From Aquila chrysaetos chrysaetos (lineage: Eukaryota > Chordata > Aves > Accipitriformes > Accipitridae), in the NCBI RefSeq assembly GCF_900496995.4, contig NC_044004.1, positions 82,095,538 through 82,159,537 of the forward strand: a stretch of DNA of 64,000 nucleotides. The letters are read 5' to 3'. Positions within the stretch are counted from its first letter, which is position 1. Each line of letters starts with the position of its first letter. The notes beneath the pieces are model-generated. The model was not told the DNA's origin. It did no database searches and saw only the letters and a list, made by a program, of their open reading frames with translations. The position numbers and the translations under genes are program-made. Positions 25,001-38,300 of this stretch are shown here, piece by piece.

Positions 25001-26690
25001 TTTCTGGCAGGCCTTCTCCCTCCAAGACGAGCACCGTGGCCATGAAAGCCTGAGCGCTGCCGATGACAGCGGGCCATGCAGGACGTGAACCTCTTTGGCC
25101 GGCAGATGATTGCTGCCGGGGGCAGCTAGAAGCAGCAATCCAGCCTTAATTAAAAAAACAAAAAACAGAGCAGGCAAATTCTCCCTGCGAGCAGCTGCTA
25201 GGGAGAAACAGATGCAGCAACTTGTTCATTAACTCCATGAAATATATATTTCAAGAAATACGCTATTCCAGGGCTGCTGCTGAGGTCATGGCCTTGCAAA
25301 TACAAGCGGGGACAGCTAACGGAGGAGTGGATCGGTTAGGGCTGAAGGATATACGTACGGTGGGTAGTGCTGCTGGGGAGCACAGGGGGACAACACAGGC
25401 TTGTGGCTTGCCAAGGCTGACACTGAATTTCTATGCATCTTGCAGCTATCGTTTCCAGAGCACTCTGTTCATTACCAGCAAATTGTTTCCCGTTTGTGCT
25501 GCGGGTTTTTGGGTTTTGGTTTGGGGTTTTTTTTTTCCTGCAAAAGTACTGTCAGTTCGTTTAGCTGATAAATAATATCGTGATGCAGCTGGGAAGCCAA
25601 CTTTGGAAAACTCGATGGCGAAGTAGCCTTTGGCTATGTTGCTAACTGTAAAACTGTGCTGGTCAAGTCTGGAACCAAGCAGGTTTGGTACTAAATGGTA
25701 AGCTAACTTTATCCCAGCTGGAAATATTCCTATTTGGGTTCCAACCACAAGAGCAGGCCGAAAGAAAACCCTTAGTTGATCTGAGCTTTGGAAGAACGGC
25801 TCCCTCCCCAGCAGGGCTTTTGCATTGGGTTGAGAAGGAAAATGATCTTGGGAGTGGGATCCAGCTGATTTTGACCTTTTGCTTTTATGATTTTGGTATT
25901 TGCCTCTGCAAAGTGAGGGGGGCAGCTGGGGAACCCGATGCCACCAGCTAAACTGCTGTATCCTGCATTTAGCTTGGCACCAAGCCCTTAACTCCCTTTG
26001 CCAGGGAAATAAGTTGCATTGCGCAGCAGAAAAATGGATGGGTTTCTGAAGTGATAAAGATAAATGCAGTGGATAAAGACAGGCAAGGAGCTGCTATATG
26101 GGATGGAAGAGGTGCCGCGCTGAGCTTTGCTGCCCTGTCCCGTGGAGATGCTGGATATGGTCTCCTTTTTGGGGGGGGTGTCCTGTATAGCAGCACATGA
26201 GCAGTGCTGTTGTGCAAAGTGGGGTTCATTGCCATGTCCCTGGGGTTCAGTCCCATCCTCCCAGGGACTGGAGCATCTGGGGGGGCTGGTGCCCTGCATC
26301 CTGGCCCATCCGCTTCGATGGAGCAGCAGGGTCTGCTCAGCCTCTGGACGAGGGATGCAGGGCAGGCTGTGGGGCAGTCAGACCCGCGATTTGTATAAGG
26401 GTGAGCCGGTGCTGCTTTCTGTCCTTGCTGTGGGCTGGCATCACAGGGAGAGACATGGTATTGACCTTGGGTGCTTCCCTGGGTCGGGCATGGTGTCACC
26501 GATCTCCGTCCTACCGTGTGCTGCCGGAGTTTGGCTGTGCCCAAGCTGCCGTGCGCTGCTGGGAGCGGGAAGGATGCTTGGATCAGAGGGATGCAGTGGT
26601 CCTGGGATGAAGGCAGCGTGGTGGCTCAGCCAGGGCTCGGCCGCTGGCGAAGGGGAGCTGTTGCAAAGCTGTCCATAATGTGAGACCCCG
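22061..26690. other. Intergenic region, no gene recognised
   Basis: Unique-looking sequence with simple tracts only: a T12-G13 type run near 23209-23233 and short CA/CC-rich patches. Open frames are short and show no family features. No RNA gene, LINE fragment or conserved exon could be supported. Confidence 0.5.
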
Positions 26691-26937
26691 GATTTGCCTG
26701 GACTTGTTGGTGCCGAATGCAGAAATCACTGTAAGCCGGCAGGGAGTAGCGGGGTTTGCTTATCTTGCAAGATAAGATGGCATGGTCTAAAGCTGCTGAG
26801 CGATGCCTGGGGTGAGATGAAGGTCTCACAGGCTGATGTTGCTTTAGTAAAGCTAGAAGGACTCGTAAATCTGCGCTGGATTCCCTGGCCCCCATACTGA
26901 CTCACTGGGCCCCACAGAACTTGCAAACTGCCAGCCT

Positions 26938-27506
26938 TGCTAAGGGCCAATCAGCACATGATAATTGACTTAGTCCCACCTCGCAAGAGCATAAATTTGG
27001 GCTTTAGAATCCTCCATTTTGAGGATGAGAACTCCAACTACCGGATGGGTCGACAAGCCCGGACCTCTCTCCTCCCCAAGCAGGAATGCCTCTTTGGTAA
27101 GATTTGCACCTCCGACAACGTCGGATGTTACCGGGGAAAGCATCTCTAACAAAAGCGCTGAACTACTAACTCGAGCTCGATTTTTGCAGTAAGCGTATTT
27201 ACTAACGGCAATTCCAAACTTGTTATATCTGTCGCCTTAATGAATGATCTATCTTTTCAACTTTGCGAAGCTGTTTCAGTGAAAGCCTTTGAGAAGGCTC
27301 TGACAGGCAAACATTGACTCTGATAAGTGGCTATACGCGCAATCCTTTAGACGTAAACCGTTGACCAAGCCTGAGACTAAGACTGGACCTAGCCACACCT
27401 AGACTCCTCTCTGAGAAGAAGTTTAGAAAGCAAGGGGGTCCTTTCTGAACCTCGTGACTCAACGGGAGGGTCTCCCCAGCCACGCGTCAGACTCGTACCC
27501 CTAACA
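26938..27506 (+). mobile_element. Possible degenerate LTR or promoter-like block
   Basis: The block starts TGCTAAGGG and ends ACCCCTAACA, so its ends are roughly inverted (complement TGTTAGGGG). Near the left end is a CCAAT box (GGCCAATCAG, about 26944-26953), and about 40 bases later a TATA-like ATAAAT (about 26991). Composition is unlike the flanks, with many CG dinucleotides. No AATAAA and no matching target-site duplication were found, so this could instead be a decayed LTR with lost edges or an orphan promoter. No viral coding sequence lies beside it. Confidence 0.3.
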
Positions 27507-29739
27507 TGACACGACGCCGCAGGGCATGGCAGCGAGCTCCCACGCTGCCTGCCACCCGAAATCGAGCCTCGCTCGTCGGCGTAGGGCAAAATTAGGAGCA
27601 GATGGGATTATCGCTGCCTTGTGGGAAAAATGTAGTGATCCAGCAGGCGCAAGGGCCGCAGGCGCAAGGAAGGTCAGCGGAGCTATTAATAAAGCCAGAG
27701 CCTGCCAAAGTATGCAAAACTCGGGAGAGGGACTTGTTAAGCCAATGAACAGAGTAATGCAGGAGCGGGGGGGCTTGGCTGAGCCCTCCATCTCCCCGGG
27801 AAGGTGCAGGGTGATGGGTCAGGAGCAGAGAGGAAAGGGGATCCCCAATTTTGGGCTGGAAGAATGGCTGTAATAACTCTGGTGTGGTTTTTGGCTTGCT
27901 GGAAGAAAGCAGATAAGTGAGGTCTGATGGCCTTGGGTCCAATAACATCATTTATGGGGGAAGTGTATAGCCTTCCCCTCCCATGGGCTCTTCTCAAGCT
28001 GGCTGTGTGCCCAGGGATTGGGGGTATGGGTGCACGGCTGGAGGGGTGCTGGGGTGGTACCCGAGAGATGACGGATGCTCAGCTGGTGGCAGTGGCTGTG
28101 AAACTCATCCCTAAGCTCTACTGAAGCAGCAGCAGTGTGTGTTTTCAATCTGCATCCCTAGGAGGGCTGGGAGAAAGGCAGGGAGTGCTCTGCTGCTGGC
28201 CCCTGCCTCTTGGGCAGGAGAAGACCTTTCCCTGAAGCTGCGCAGGTTCCTCCTTGCTTGTGCGTGCTTAAAAACCCCTGTCCCGCAGCAGAAGAGCCCT
28301 GGCTTCCCCGGGGCCGAGGCTGATGTCTTGCCGCTGCCTGGCTGCAGAGAAACCGTCTGTTTTTCCTTTCCAACTGGAAGGAACACAATTAGGGAAAGGC
28401 TTGTCATGTCGTGCTATTTATAACTCGGAGGGCTAGCAGAGCATCTGCCTCTCCAGCTCCAAGCAGGGCTGGCTTAGCCCAGGGGTGTGTTGGGACCTCT
28501 GCACTGGAAACGGGGTGATTTTCTTGCTTTTTCTCCTTGATGGTCCTAGTTGGAATTGGGGGGGGGGGGGGGGTAGTTTGCACGTGGGGCTTTAACTTGT
28601 CACTTTACACTGTCATGAAATAGTTGCTCTCTGGCACCTGCATCTTGTGCAAGGAGCTGGCTCCGGTCTGGGTGGCGGAGGCTGGAGCAGAGCCTCGGGG
28701 GGACCTTGGGGTGCTGGCCCCACCACTTTCCTCCTCTCGCTCATCTCCTACAGCTTTTGAGGACAGGAGTCCCTCAGGGCTGATGGAGTTATAAGTCCAG
28801 GTCCCTGTAATACCGCTGCCCAGCTGAGCAGATGGGATAGGGTGGGTGGAAGAAGTCTGGGTGCTCTGTGGGGAAAAAAAAAAAACCAACCTTTCTAAAC
28901 CTGTGAAATAATTGCAAAATAATGGATTTTCCGAGGACTTGTGAGAAATGGTTAGGCCTTCAACAGTTACTTTTCTGGTTGTGCTTGCAAGTAGCTTTGT
29001 TAGCAAAATAGAATAAGAAATCGCCCACCTGGAGCTCCTGGCTGGCTGTAGCTGCTGGCAAGTGGTAGTGGCTTTTGGGAGCAGGGGAGGTGGCAGGATG
29101 GTGGGTGGGCTCCAGCATGCCCTTGGGAGGTTGCTCACCCAAGGGTGAAGTCCCACCTGAAGCTGATGGCTCTTGGTTGTGTCCTTTGACCCAGGCAGAG
29201 CTGCTGTTTGCTTGCCAAAGCTCAGACATTCACCCTGCCCTGGCTGTGCTGGGGCAACGGGGAGCAGAAGACCTCCCCAGCTGAGTCTTAGCTTGCGTTG
29301 AGTGCCTGAGGCTGCTCTTGGCTGATAAATAAAATAAAGGGCTAAAAATAAAAATGCACAGATCTTTCTATAGCATCCAGGAAGACAAGCTGGATGGGCT
29401 GAAGGCCAAGTAGTTTTACTGGAGGTAGTTGTGAGCCGTGGGAGCTAAAGGAGAGGGCTTCCCCGAGCTGCCTGGTGCTTGAGAAGTGACTTTTGAATAG
29501 GAGTGGCACCTGAAGATGACAGCAATCCAGCGACGTGTGCTAAACGGGCTACAGAAACAAATTCGGTGACATTTGGTCCTCAAGTTGCAAACTTTCCGGT
29601 GGGTTTTTGGTGGAAGTGACTGTTGTTGGAGGCTGTAGCTGTAGGAACATGCGGTGCAAAGACAAGGTGATGCCTTCAGCCGTGGTCTGAGCTGCTGGGT
29701 GCTTTATGTCCCCTGCTCTCACCTGGGAGGTAATTACTT
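27507..29739. other. Intergenic region, no gene recognised
   Basis: GC-moderate sequence with a G run near 28558-28573 and an A run near 28869-28884. Several open frames exist on both strands, but none shows domain features, and their codon content looks like frame shadow. Confidence 0.5.
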
Positions 29740-30530
29740 ATCATAGAATTGTGGAATGGTTTGGGTTGGAAGGGACCTTAAAGATCGTCTAGTTCCAACC
29801 CCCATGGTTGGAATGGGCAGGGACACCTTCCACTAGACCAGGTTGCTCAAAGCCCCATCCGACCTGGCCTTGGACACTTCCAGGGATGGGGCATCCACAG
29901 CTTCTCTGGGCAACCTGTGCCAGTGACTCACCACCCGCACAGTGAAGAACTTCTTCCTTATATCCAATCTAAATCTACCCTCTTTCAGTTTAAAGCCATT
30001 ACCCCCTGTCCTATCGCTACATGCCCTTGGAAAAAGTCCCTCTCCAGCTTTCTTGCAGGCCCCCTTTGGGTACTGGCAGGCTGCTGTAAGGTCTCCCTGG
30101 AGCCTTCTCTTCTCCGGGCTGAACAACCCCAACTCTCTCAGCCTGTCCTCATAGGAGAGGTGCTCCAGCCCTCTAATCAGCTTCGTGACCTCCTCTGGAC
30201 CTGCTCCAACAGGTCCATGTTCTTCTTATGTTGGCAGGTCCAGAGCTGAGCACAGTACTCCAGGTGGGGTCTCACGAGAGTGGGTCCTTATTCACCGAGG
30301 GGTCCATCCGTCAGATCCATATCTCTCCAATTTAGGGACAGGGATGTCGTGTGGGACTGTCAAATGCTTTGCACGAGTCCAGGTAGCTGATGTCAGTTGC
30401 TCTTCCCTTATTCACCAACACTGTAACCCCACTGTAGAAGGCCACCAAATTTGCCAGGCACGATTTGCCCTTAGCGAAGCCGTGTTGGCTGTCACCAATC
30501 ACCTACTTCATCTCCTGAGCATTATTGCTC
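29740..30530 (-). mobile_element. CR1 LINE, 5'-truncated, 3' end at left
   Basis: The left edge is TCATAGAATTGTGGAATGG, which on the minus strand is the diagnostic CR1 3' end (CCATTCCACAATTCTATGA). It then carries the familiar CR1 tail segment (AAGGGACCTTAAAGATC and following). Moving right it enters the reverse-transcriptase region in antisense: remnants of the motif encoding a D-L-x-K-A-F-D type sequence lie around 30350-30390. An internal deletion is likely near 30280-30300. Frames are broken, so the copy is dead. The right edge is approximate. Confidence 0.9.
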
Positions 30531-30539
30531 CTGCAACCA

Positions 30540-33500
30540 AGAGCTATCTCTGCTAAGAAGTCATTAATACTTCATCGATTCCACCAAGAGTCTGAGAAGA
30601 TGACACTTGGAAACGTGTTGATGAGTTATTAGCGTATTCACAAATAAGCCAAACAAAAGCACAATGAGTGAGGCTGGAGGGAGCCTGGAAGTGGTGATGA
30701 AAGCAACCTGCGGGCTCTCCGGTGAGGGCAAGGCAGGAGACCTGGAGAGGGGTCACGTCATCTGCAGCACTGCTGCCAGACTCTGCTGCTGCCTGAAAGG
30801 CCAGGGGAATGGGATGTTCTGCACAGAGCTATGTGAACTATTTTTGCTATATAAATAAAATATCCCTGCGATGAAATAGAGCCAAAGGCGGGGAGGTGGG
30901 AAGCCTTTGGGAGAAATGGGGGGTTGCTATTTTTGTAAATAAAACAAGCTGATGGCAGAGAGTTTTCCTCATCTTTTTAAAAAAAGAGAAGAATAAAAGA
31001 AAGTCTATTTTTAGGGCATGTCCTAGCTGGTTTTTTTCCCCCCCCTTCTCTGCCATAGTAGTGTGGGAGGACAGAAATCCCTGGGTAAACCGGAGGGTCT
31101 GAGGTGGGAAGATGAGAGGGGTGTTCGCAGCCATCACCTTGAACACAGGCGTCCTCCCTTTGAGGGCATTATCCCCCATAATAAAATGCTTTTTCCACTT
31201 GGCAAGTGTATCTGTTATTTTTCAGGCTGTCTCGCGCCTTGGCCCTTGCTGGCGTACGGTGCTGTAGACATAAATGCATAATTGGTGTCGCAGGGTGGCT
31301 GCATTATGAATAAATGAAATGGGAAGTCTGGTGTATCTGTGGTGCGGGTCACCCAGGAAAGCCCTTTGGTGCGGTGTCGGCACCGGCTTCCTCCGCCTCG
31401 TCTCGGAGCTGCCTGCGCAGCACCCTTCTTCCAGCAGACCCGATCTCCTGGTACCCCTGAAGTCCCCAAATTCAGCAGGCAGCTGATTTTAGCTGCGTGT
31501 TTCTGGGCAGGCAGGCTGTGATGGGGCTGTCTGAGTTCAGTGGAGCGGCCGGCGAGGCTTGGGGAGAGCTCTGGGCTTTACGTGGGGTTAGCTGAAATAA
31601 CACCCAGCTCTTTACTCTTTGCAAAGCGACGTATTTAACATCCCTGAGGCGGTGCAGAGGGCTGACTTGCACCATCCTCGTGCGGGCAGAGTCAGGGCAT
31701 CTCTGCACCTCAGTCCCGGTCCCCGCCTCTGCCCCCCATAGCTTTTATCCGAGGCCGACGCTGGATTTCACCCAGCGATGCCTTGGAGCTTTACGGGGTG
31801 TATTTTGCGGTACCCAACCTGGCAAGCCCTTCCCCAGCTGGTTTTGGCCCCAAACTGGGAGCCTGGCTCAGCTTCGCTTACCCCTTTCATTTTAAGGAGG
31901 ATGCTCTGAGTCGCGGGGGTGGTACCACAGCACGTAACCCAGCCTGCTCTTTTCGGCTCCGTTTCCAAACTATGGGAACAAATGTGATATATTCGTTTAT
32001 GATTTGCTGCTTGTAGTCGGTGGGTAACGGCCTCACAGTGCCTTCTCTACCCGCAGCAGTGAGCGCCATTAAAAAATAGAAGCAGTTTTGCAAGAAGCCC
32101 TTTTTCACTAGAGGGGGAAATAAAGCTGAAGCTCAGGTGCTGTGTAAATGTCTTTAGAAAGGCTCATGGCTGGTTGCAGGGGAGAGGGCACCCTGCTGAC
32201 GGTCTCCAGCGGGCTGTGCCTTCCCTTCGGCAGGCCTGAGGTCCAGGTGATGGGCTGGGAGGCTTGAGCCGTGTCGGGAGGTGGGATGTCCATCCTTTCT
32301 TCTTTATCTTACCTGTTAGGTGAGTGCTTTAGGGCAGAGGCTTTGCCTTGCTGCTTAAACCATGCCAGGGAGCAAAGAAAAAGCACTGGTGATGGTTTCT
32401 GGTCCCAGGCTCTTGTGGGAAGCAAGGAATCCCCTTTCACGCCAGGATATCCCTAAAAATACGTACAGCCTCTTCCTTGCATTGTAGGCAAGAGGGATTA
32501 ATTCATTTTAATCATCCAAGTGCAGGGTTGAGCAGGAAAGTGGACCCCACGTGCCAGCCTTGCAGACCCACAGCTCGGTGGTGCTGGGGATGAGACAGCG
32601 TCTCTGGTTTTTGCCGCTGACGCAGAGATGAAGTGTGAATTTGCGTGTGAAATCAGCCCACGCTGATAAGGTTTGGTTTAATTGCTTGGCCAAGCCTTCC
32701 TCCTAAAAACTCACCGTGTCCTGCAGAAGATGACACCCAATTTCTGTTCTCCTTCGTGAGAAAGGAATATATTCCCCTGGGGATTATATTTTTTTAAGTG
32801 AAGGTGATGGCTTTTCCTCTCCCTTTATTCCCTCACTTATTTGAGCAGCAGCATTTGAGCAGAGTGAGTGATTTTTTTAATAGCTTGGGTTTTTTTTAAT
32901 GCCCGCTCTTTGCTGTTGCTGGACAATACTGAACTGTAGCTCAGGAGGGGTTTTAAAGCCGAGCGAAGCAGACGAACTCCCCAATGGGTGACTTTTTGCT
33001 GGCAGGGGTGAGGGAGAGCCTTTTCTGCATGGTTTCGGGGAGGGCGAGTGCAGCACTGCATGGTCCAATTTATTTCAAGAGAAGGGTGGGATTTTTTTTT
33101 ACTTAGTTTGTGTTTTTTTTCTTAGCTGAGGAGGCCTAATTCACTACTTCTTGGCTGCCAAAAAGGCAAAAAGGAGTTTTCCTCATCCCGAGCATCCTCG
33201 GAGCCTGCACCGCCACTGTGCTTCCCACCTTGGCATCGCATTCCCCTCTCCTCCCCTGCCTCCCTAAATGCATCCTGTCTTTCCAGAGCCTGGTGGGAAT
33301 AGCTAGTGGCTGGCAGGATGCTGTCCCAGGACAGAGATGGGATACAGAACAGTCCTACCATAAATCTCGCCCCATATATGCTCCCAGCCCCAGCAGTTTC
33401 CTGGGCTGGCTGCGGTTTGAAGTTGCAGTGACCGATCGCTGCTTTATTCTCTTTTTCTACCCCGTTTGAACTAAAAGAGGGTGAGGAAGAGCTCGGTATC

Positions 33501-35270
33501 TGCGCCTTAGCAGGTAGGCATAGTGCCAGCAGATCCCACACTGAAGTCTTGCTGTTGAGCCAGGCTTCAGCCACTGGACTAATGCTAATAGAAAAAAGAA
33601 GGTGTAATATAAAAAAGAAGGTGAAAGGATGGGCCACTGAAGAGGCTAAAAAAGGCTAGGAAGGAAAAGGAAAATCCATAATGATTGCATTTCCTTTGGG
33701 GAAGCGGGGCTGGAGGAGATGTCCTTATTTCTCCTGACCTTTTCAGGTGGCTGTTACGGTGCCGGCCGCGTTTATTACGCTGGCTCGATGAAAATCAAGA
33801 GATGATGCGTCTGTTGTGGGAAGCAATCATGCAAACGCCCCGAGCTTTGATGTTCCCCAGGACGCTTTGTTTAGCAGCCGGGGCGAACAGCAGAGCCAGT
33901 TTCCCAGCCTGCGCCGCCGACGCCGATTAAACTGAAGCAAACCAACGCCTGCGTTTCGGGTGAGATGGCAGCTCGAGCCTCTCCTGCCTCATCTGTTTGC
34001 TTCCCATAGGGAATGGCGGCTTCTTCTTAGCCGCCCTCCCTATAGCAGCAAATGCCCTCCTGCTTCAGGGCTTCAGCTTTAGCGAGGAGGTATCTTGGAG
34101 GATACCCTGATGAACTCCATTCCCTCCCCATGCAAGAAAACAGTCAGTAATTAAAAGCAGGGACATAAACTGCTGCAAAAGGGCACATCTCTACCTGCCC
34201 AGGGGTGCTGCTGCCTTTCCCAAAACTCCTCCAGAAACTCGGTCATGCTGCTGTCTTGCTGAGGGTCCCTGGGAAAAGGCTGATCTACAACCTTTGGGGT
34301 GATGGTGACCAGCTCTGGGGGCTTGCTGGGATGCCCCAAAGCTTTGCAGCATCGTTTAGTGTCGATTTATTTATCAAGGCCATGCGAGCCAAGGGCTTTG
34401 CTTTTCACTGCCAGGGGATTTAGCCAGAGGTAGAAGTGGCTGAATGAGAAGATGTGGGCTGGGGTGAGCATCCCCTCACCAAACCAGCCCTGCCATCGGC
34501 CACCCCCTGGCTTTGCACGCTAGTAGCTGAACGCATAACTTGGGGATTAAAAAAAACCCACTTTGCTGTATTTTAGCAGCCAAGTTTTTCAAGGATTAAA
34601 AATAAAGCTGTGGAGCAAGCACCCACGTGTGTGAAATGGGCCACCTCTTGGCCCAGGAGCGTGGGTGGTCAATGCGCCTTCCCACGGGCTCCCAGCCTGT
34701 GTTTGCGGGGGGGGGGGGAACCCACAAATAAATGGAAAAAACTGAAATGACGAGCTCCTGCACAGAAGCACCTGCAGGAAGAGAAAGGGAGCGGTGACGG
34801 ATCTGCCCTGTGGTCCCTGGCGAGGCAAGGTGAAGGATTTCACAGTGGGGCGATGCAGGGAGGTGATTTTGGAGGAAGGGGCATGTGAAAGCATGGGAGA
34901 CCCCCCGTCCGCTGCTGGCTCTGGCTCAGCACCCCCCGTGTCCCCCTCCCCGAGCCGTGGGGCAGCAGCGTTTCAAAGGATGCCATGGTGCTGGCTGAAC
35001 CTCCATCCTCTGCCTTTACCTCCCCCCGTCCCTTACCCCTGGGGAACTTGGGTTCCCTTGCCCACAAACCAAGTGGCCGACGTGCTCCAGGACCCAGAGT
35101 TTCCTACGCAAAGGCCAAAATTCAGGTTTATTGTGGGCGCCGCGCACTCGCCCGCCGGTTGCCTGTCATCCGCCGGACCCGCCATAATCCTGCCCGCGGT
35201 GGTGGCTCGGCGCCCGGGCATCTCCTCGACAGCGGATGTTCTGCTGCAGAAGCGCTTATAAATTAAGGAT
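30540..35270. other. Region between the CR1 copy and PARM1; no gene recognised
   Basis: This may include a long PARM1 3' UTR on the minus strand. Several TTTATT hexamers (minus-strand AATAAA) occur, including near 32824, 33069, 34366 and 35129, so the transcript end cannot be fixed. No coding exon, RNA gene or recognisable transposon was supported. Confidence 0.45.
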
Positions 35271-35277
35271 TTTTTTT

Positions 35278-35283
35278 TTTATT
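35278..35283 (-). terminator. Proximal PARM1 polyadenylation signal candidate
   Basis: TTTATT on the plus strand (AATAAA on the minus strand), about 25 bases past the PARM1 stop, within a T/A-rich run. It is close for a 3' UTR and may be incidental. Confidence 0.3.
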
Positions 35284-35307
35284 ATTATTTTTTTTTCCTC
35301 GTCCCTG

Positions 35308-38300
35308 CTAGGAGTCGTCATAGAGAGGGTTGTTGTAGTTGCCCCAGGAGCCGTAGTCGTGGTCATCCAAAAGCCTGCCGTAGGAGGAGTGCCTGCCAGG
35401 GGAAAGCAAGCAAAACCGCTCAGTGTTACCGATTGCTTTGGTGGTTTATCAGTTATTTTACTGTGGGGCAAAAAAAAAAAAATGCATGCAAGTCCTCACT
35501 AGGTTGAGCTTTGGGATATTTTAGCAGGAAGCACCAGGAGAGAAAATAAGCGCAGGCAGGATTTTGCCCCCGTTGAACCAGACTGGGACATGCCAGGGAA
35601 TTAAAACAAGACCTTTGCTCGTCTCAGTTGTCGGCAGAGCCTCATTACAGATGCTCAGCGCTGGGCCGTGCTGCTGTTTATTGTCTAAGTCACGGCAAGA
35701 CCCGTGGCAGATGCTTGCCCTAGGGATAATTACTGGTTATGACTATGCTGAACAGCGTCTCCGGCATTTGAGTGAGGCTGTTGCAAATCGAGGAAGAAAA
35801 ACTCCGCTTTTTCAATATAGACGTGGGAGAAAATGCAGCAGTGCTGGCTGCGACCAGAGACTGCAATTCACCCCGCTGGGCTTGGGGACAGCATCTCCCC
35901 GGGGCTTCGCCCCCGAGCATCACGCTTGCGATGGTGAGAGGGGCTGCAGCCTTGGAGGTGGGGGGGGAGCACCCCGAAAAGAGCCTTACCTGATCTTGAG
36001 GTACGCCGCTGCCCCGAAAACCAGCACCACCACCACGATGACCGTCACGGTTATGGCCACGATGCTCCCTGCGGAAGGTCCATCAGAAAGGGCAGCGCTC
36101 GGCCTTCCCGAGTCCCAGTCCCATCGCCGGCCCCATAGCACTCAGCCCACACCCCCCGGCTGTTCCCGATACACCCGTGCTGGCCATCTCTGGTGGGGGG
36201 GGGAACATTCCCTCACTGCTCCCCAAAGCTCCTGTGGAGGATGCTGGGCTCGCCTATATTTCTGCAATGACCTCCTTCCCGTAGAGGCAAGGCAGGTGGA
36301 TTTGGGATAAAACACAGCTGGGCTTTGCTTGAGGACTACTGACTTGATCCTTGATGCTCCTCCCAGCACCAGGCAGCACTTAGTGCTGAGCCAAGGCTCG
36401 AAAATGTTCCAGATCCCTCCCTTTTCTGGCCTTATGAAGTGCTTTTAAGCTATGTGAGCTTGCAGAAGAGTACAGGTGAAAGCTAGTGTCAGCTTAGTGA
36501 GCTCTCCAGGAGGGAGAAGAAAAACCCACGTCTTCCTAACTCAGGCCGCCCCCACCATCCAGGCACTTGTTTCCTCTCATCTTTAAGTATTTTGAGTCAA
36601 ATTCGCAACTCAGGATTTTATATATCACATCTCTGGGCAACTGAGGTTTGGTATCTACGACTCCTTTTCTCCGTTGGTGGAGCAGATGACAGAGGCTCCT
36701 CCAGGAAAGCTCAGCTTTTGCTGAATGCCGCGCTCAGAAAGTTGACCACCTCTTCCCTTCCAACCCGGGGGGTCTGCCCCTCTTATCTAAGCACCTTGAG
36801 GTTGACCTTGTATCTACACACACGTACGGAGAGCGGCGGTACTCACCTGCGCTCAAGGCGCGCGGGACCTCTTCCATCGTGACTCCGGTGGAAAGGGTGG
36901 TTTTGTCGGTGGCCGCGGCCTCGGCTGCGGTGGGGCTCGTCACAGTCACTGGCGGGGACGTTGGCTCCGCGGCCAGGCTTGACGCCACGGCCAGCGTCCC
37001 CAGCGAAGGGACATCCTCGGTCAGCGTCGGTGGCTGCGTGGTGCCAGGGCTCGTGAGGACGGGCGTTGGGGACAAGACTGTCGCGGGGGACGAGTACCGG
37101 TGGCTGGTGGCAAGGGAGGAGGAGGAGGATGATGATGCAGGTATACCCGTGGGGCTGGGAGCTGCCCCCAAATCCGTCGTGCCTCTTGCCAAGCTGGCAG
37201 TATTTGCTGTCCGAAGACCCGGGGCCGTCTCCGAGGTTGGTGGCACCGAGCTGGGGTTGGAGGCTACGGATGAGCTCTCTGCTACGGTGACGGAGGAAGG
37301 AGGAGGGGACGGTGCCGCCGCGGGGGTGGCATTGAGGCCATCCCCCTCCGCCGGCCCGGAGGACACCCCGTCTCCGGCAGGTCCCGCGGACGTGGGCAGC
37401 GAGGTCTGGCCGGGAGCTGGCACGGGGACAGCCGCATCCCTGGATCCCGGCCCCGCTGGCGTCCCCTCCGAGGGGAAGGGAGGGCTGGCAGGGGCGAGGG
37501 GCAAGGCTGTGGAGTCATCGCCCAGTCCTAGGAGCGAGACAAAGAAGTATTAATAACGGGGAAATCCTTGGGGCAACCTGGTGTTTGGGTGAACATTAAA
37601 GGGGTTTGGGAATGAAGCTGGAAATAACTTTATTGTTTTTAAAATGCTGAGAGCCGTCTAAAATAAACAGATGGGAGATACCCCTGCGTAGCTAGAGGTG
37701 AGGTTTAAACCAGATCAGTTGCCCCAGCGTGGGTCGGCACCATTTTTCCCCAAGGTTGGGATCCCCCCCCCCCATCCCCAAACGCTCCGTCCTCCCAGCA
37801 TCTTCTCCCAGCCGCCAGCAAAGCAGCAGGGGAGCAAGCTCCTCCTCAGCAGCAACCACCACGCAGCTGGGAATGATAACACAAGACCCTTCTTTCTCCT
37901 CTCCCCCCATTTCCTTGTGCATTCATTCATTTGTCTCCATTTCTTAGCCTGAAGATGAGTCATTTTTTCCTCTATCCCCACCAGGAGACTGCTGGGGCTT
38001 TCTCTCCCCCTCCTCCTTTCGACTCGCCACGGCTAAGCTCAGCACTGGGCCAGCGCTAGCAGCTAGCTCCCTCGGCACGGCTGGGCCAAGGGAAGAGCAT
38101 GCCAACACTAAGCGACATCGGGAGGGATGTTTATTCCCGTCTATTCATTTATTTACACCCCCAGAGCATCCCAAGCCCAGCACTGGGAAGAACAAGAACT
38201 TGCTCTGGTACAAACAACCCACAATGAACTAATTATTATATGAGTGTGGAGGACAAAATAAAAAACCTCAGCAAAATGCTGATTTTGTGGGAATCCTGAA

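Noticed and set aside
28605-29156. 183-codon minus-strand frame, considered as a gene between RCHY1 and PARM1
   Set aside because: No domain features, no supporting splice structure, and the frame passes through an A/T run that looks noncoding.
36879-37553. 224-codon plus-strand frame
   Set aside because: It is the antisense shadow of the PARM1 mucin exon, whose junctions, stem and downstream exons match a known protein.
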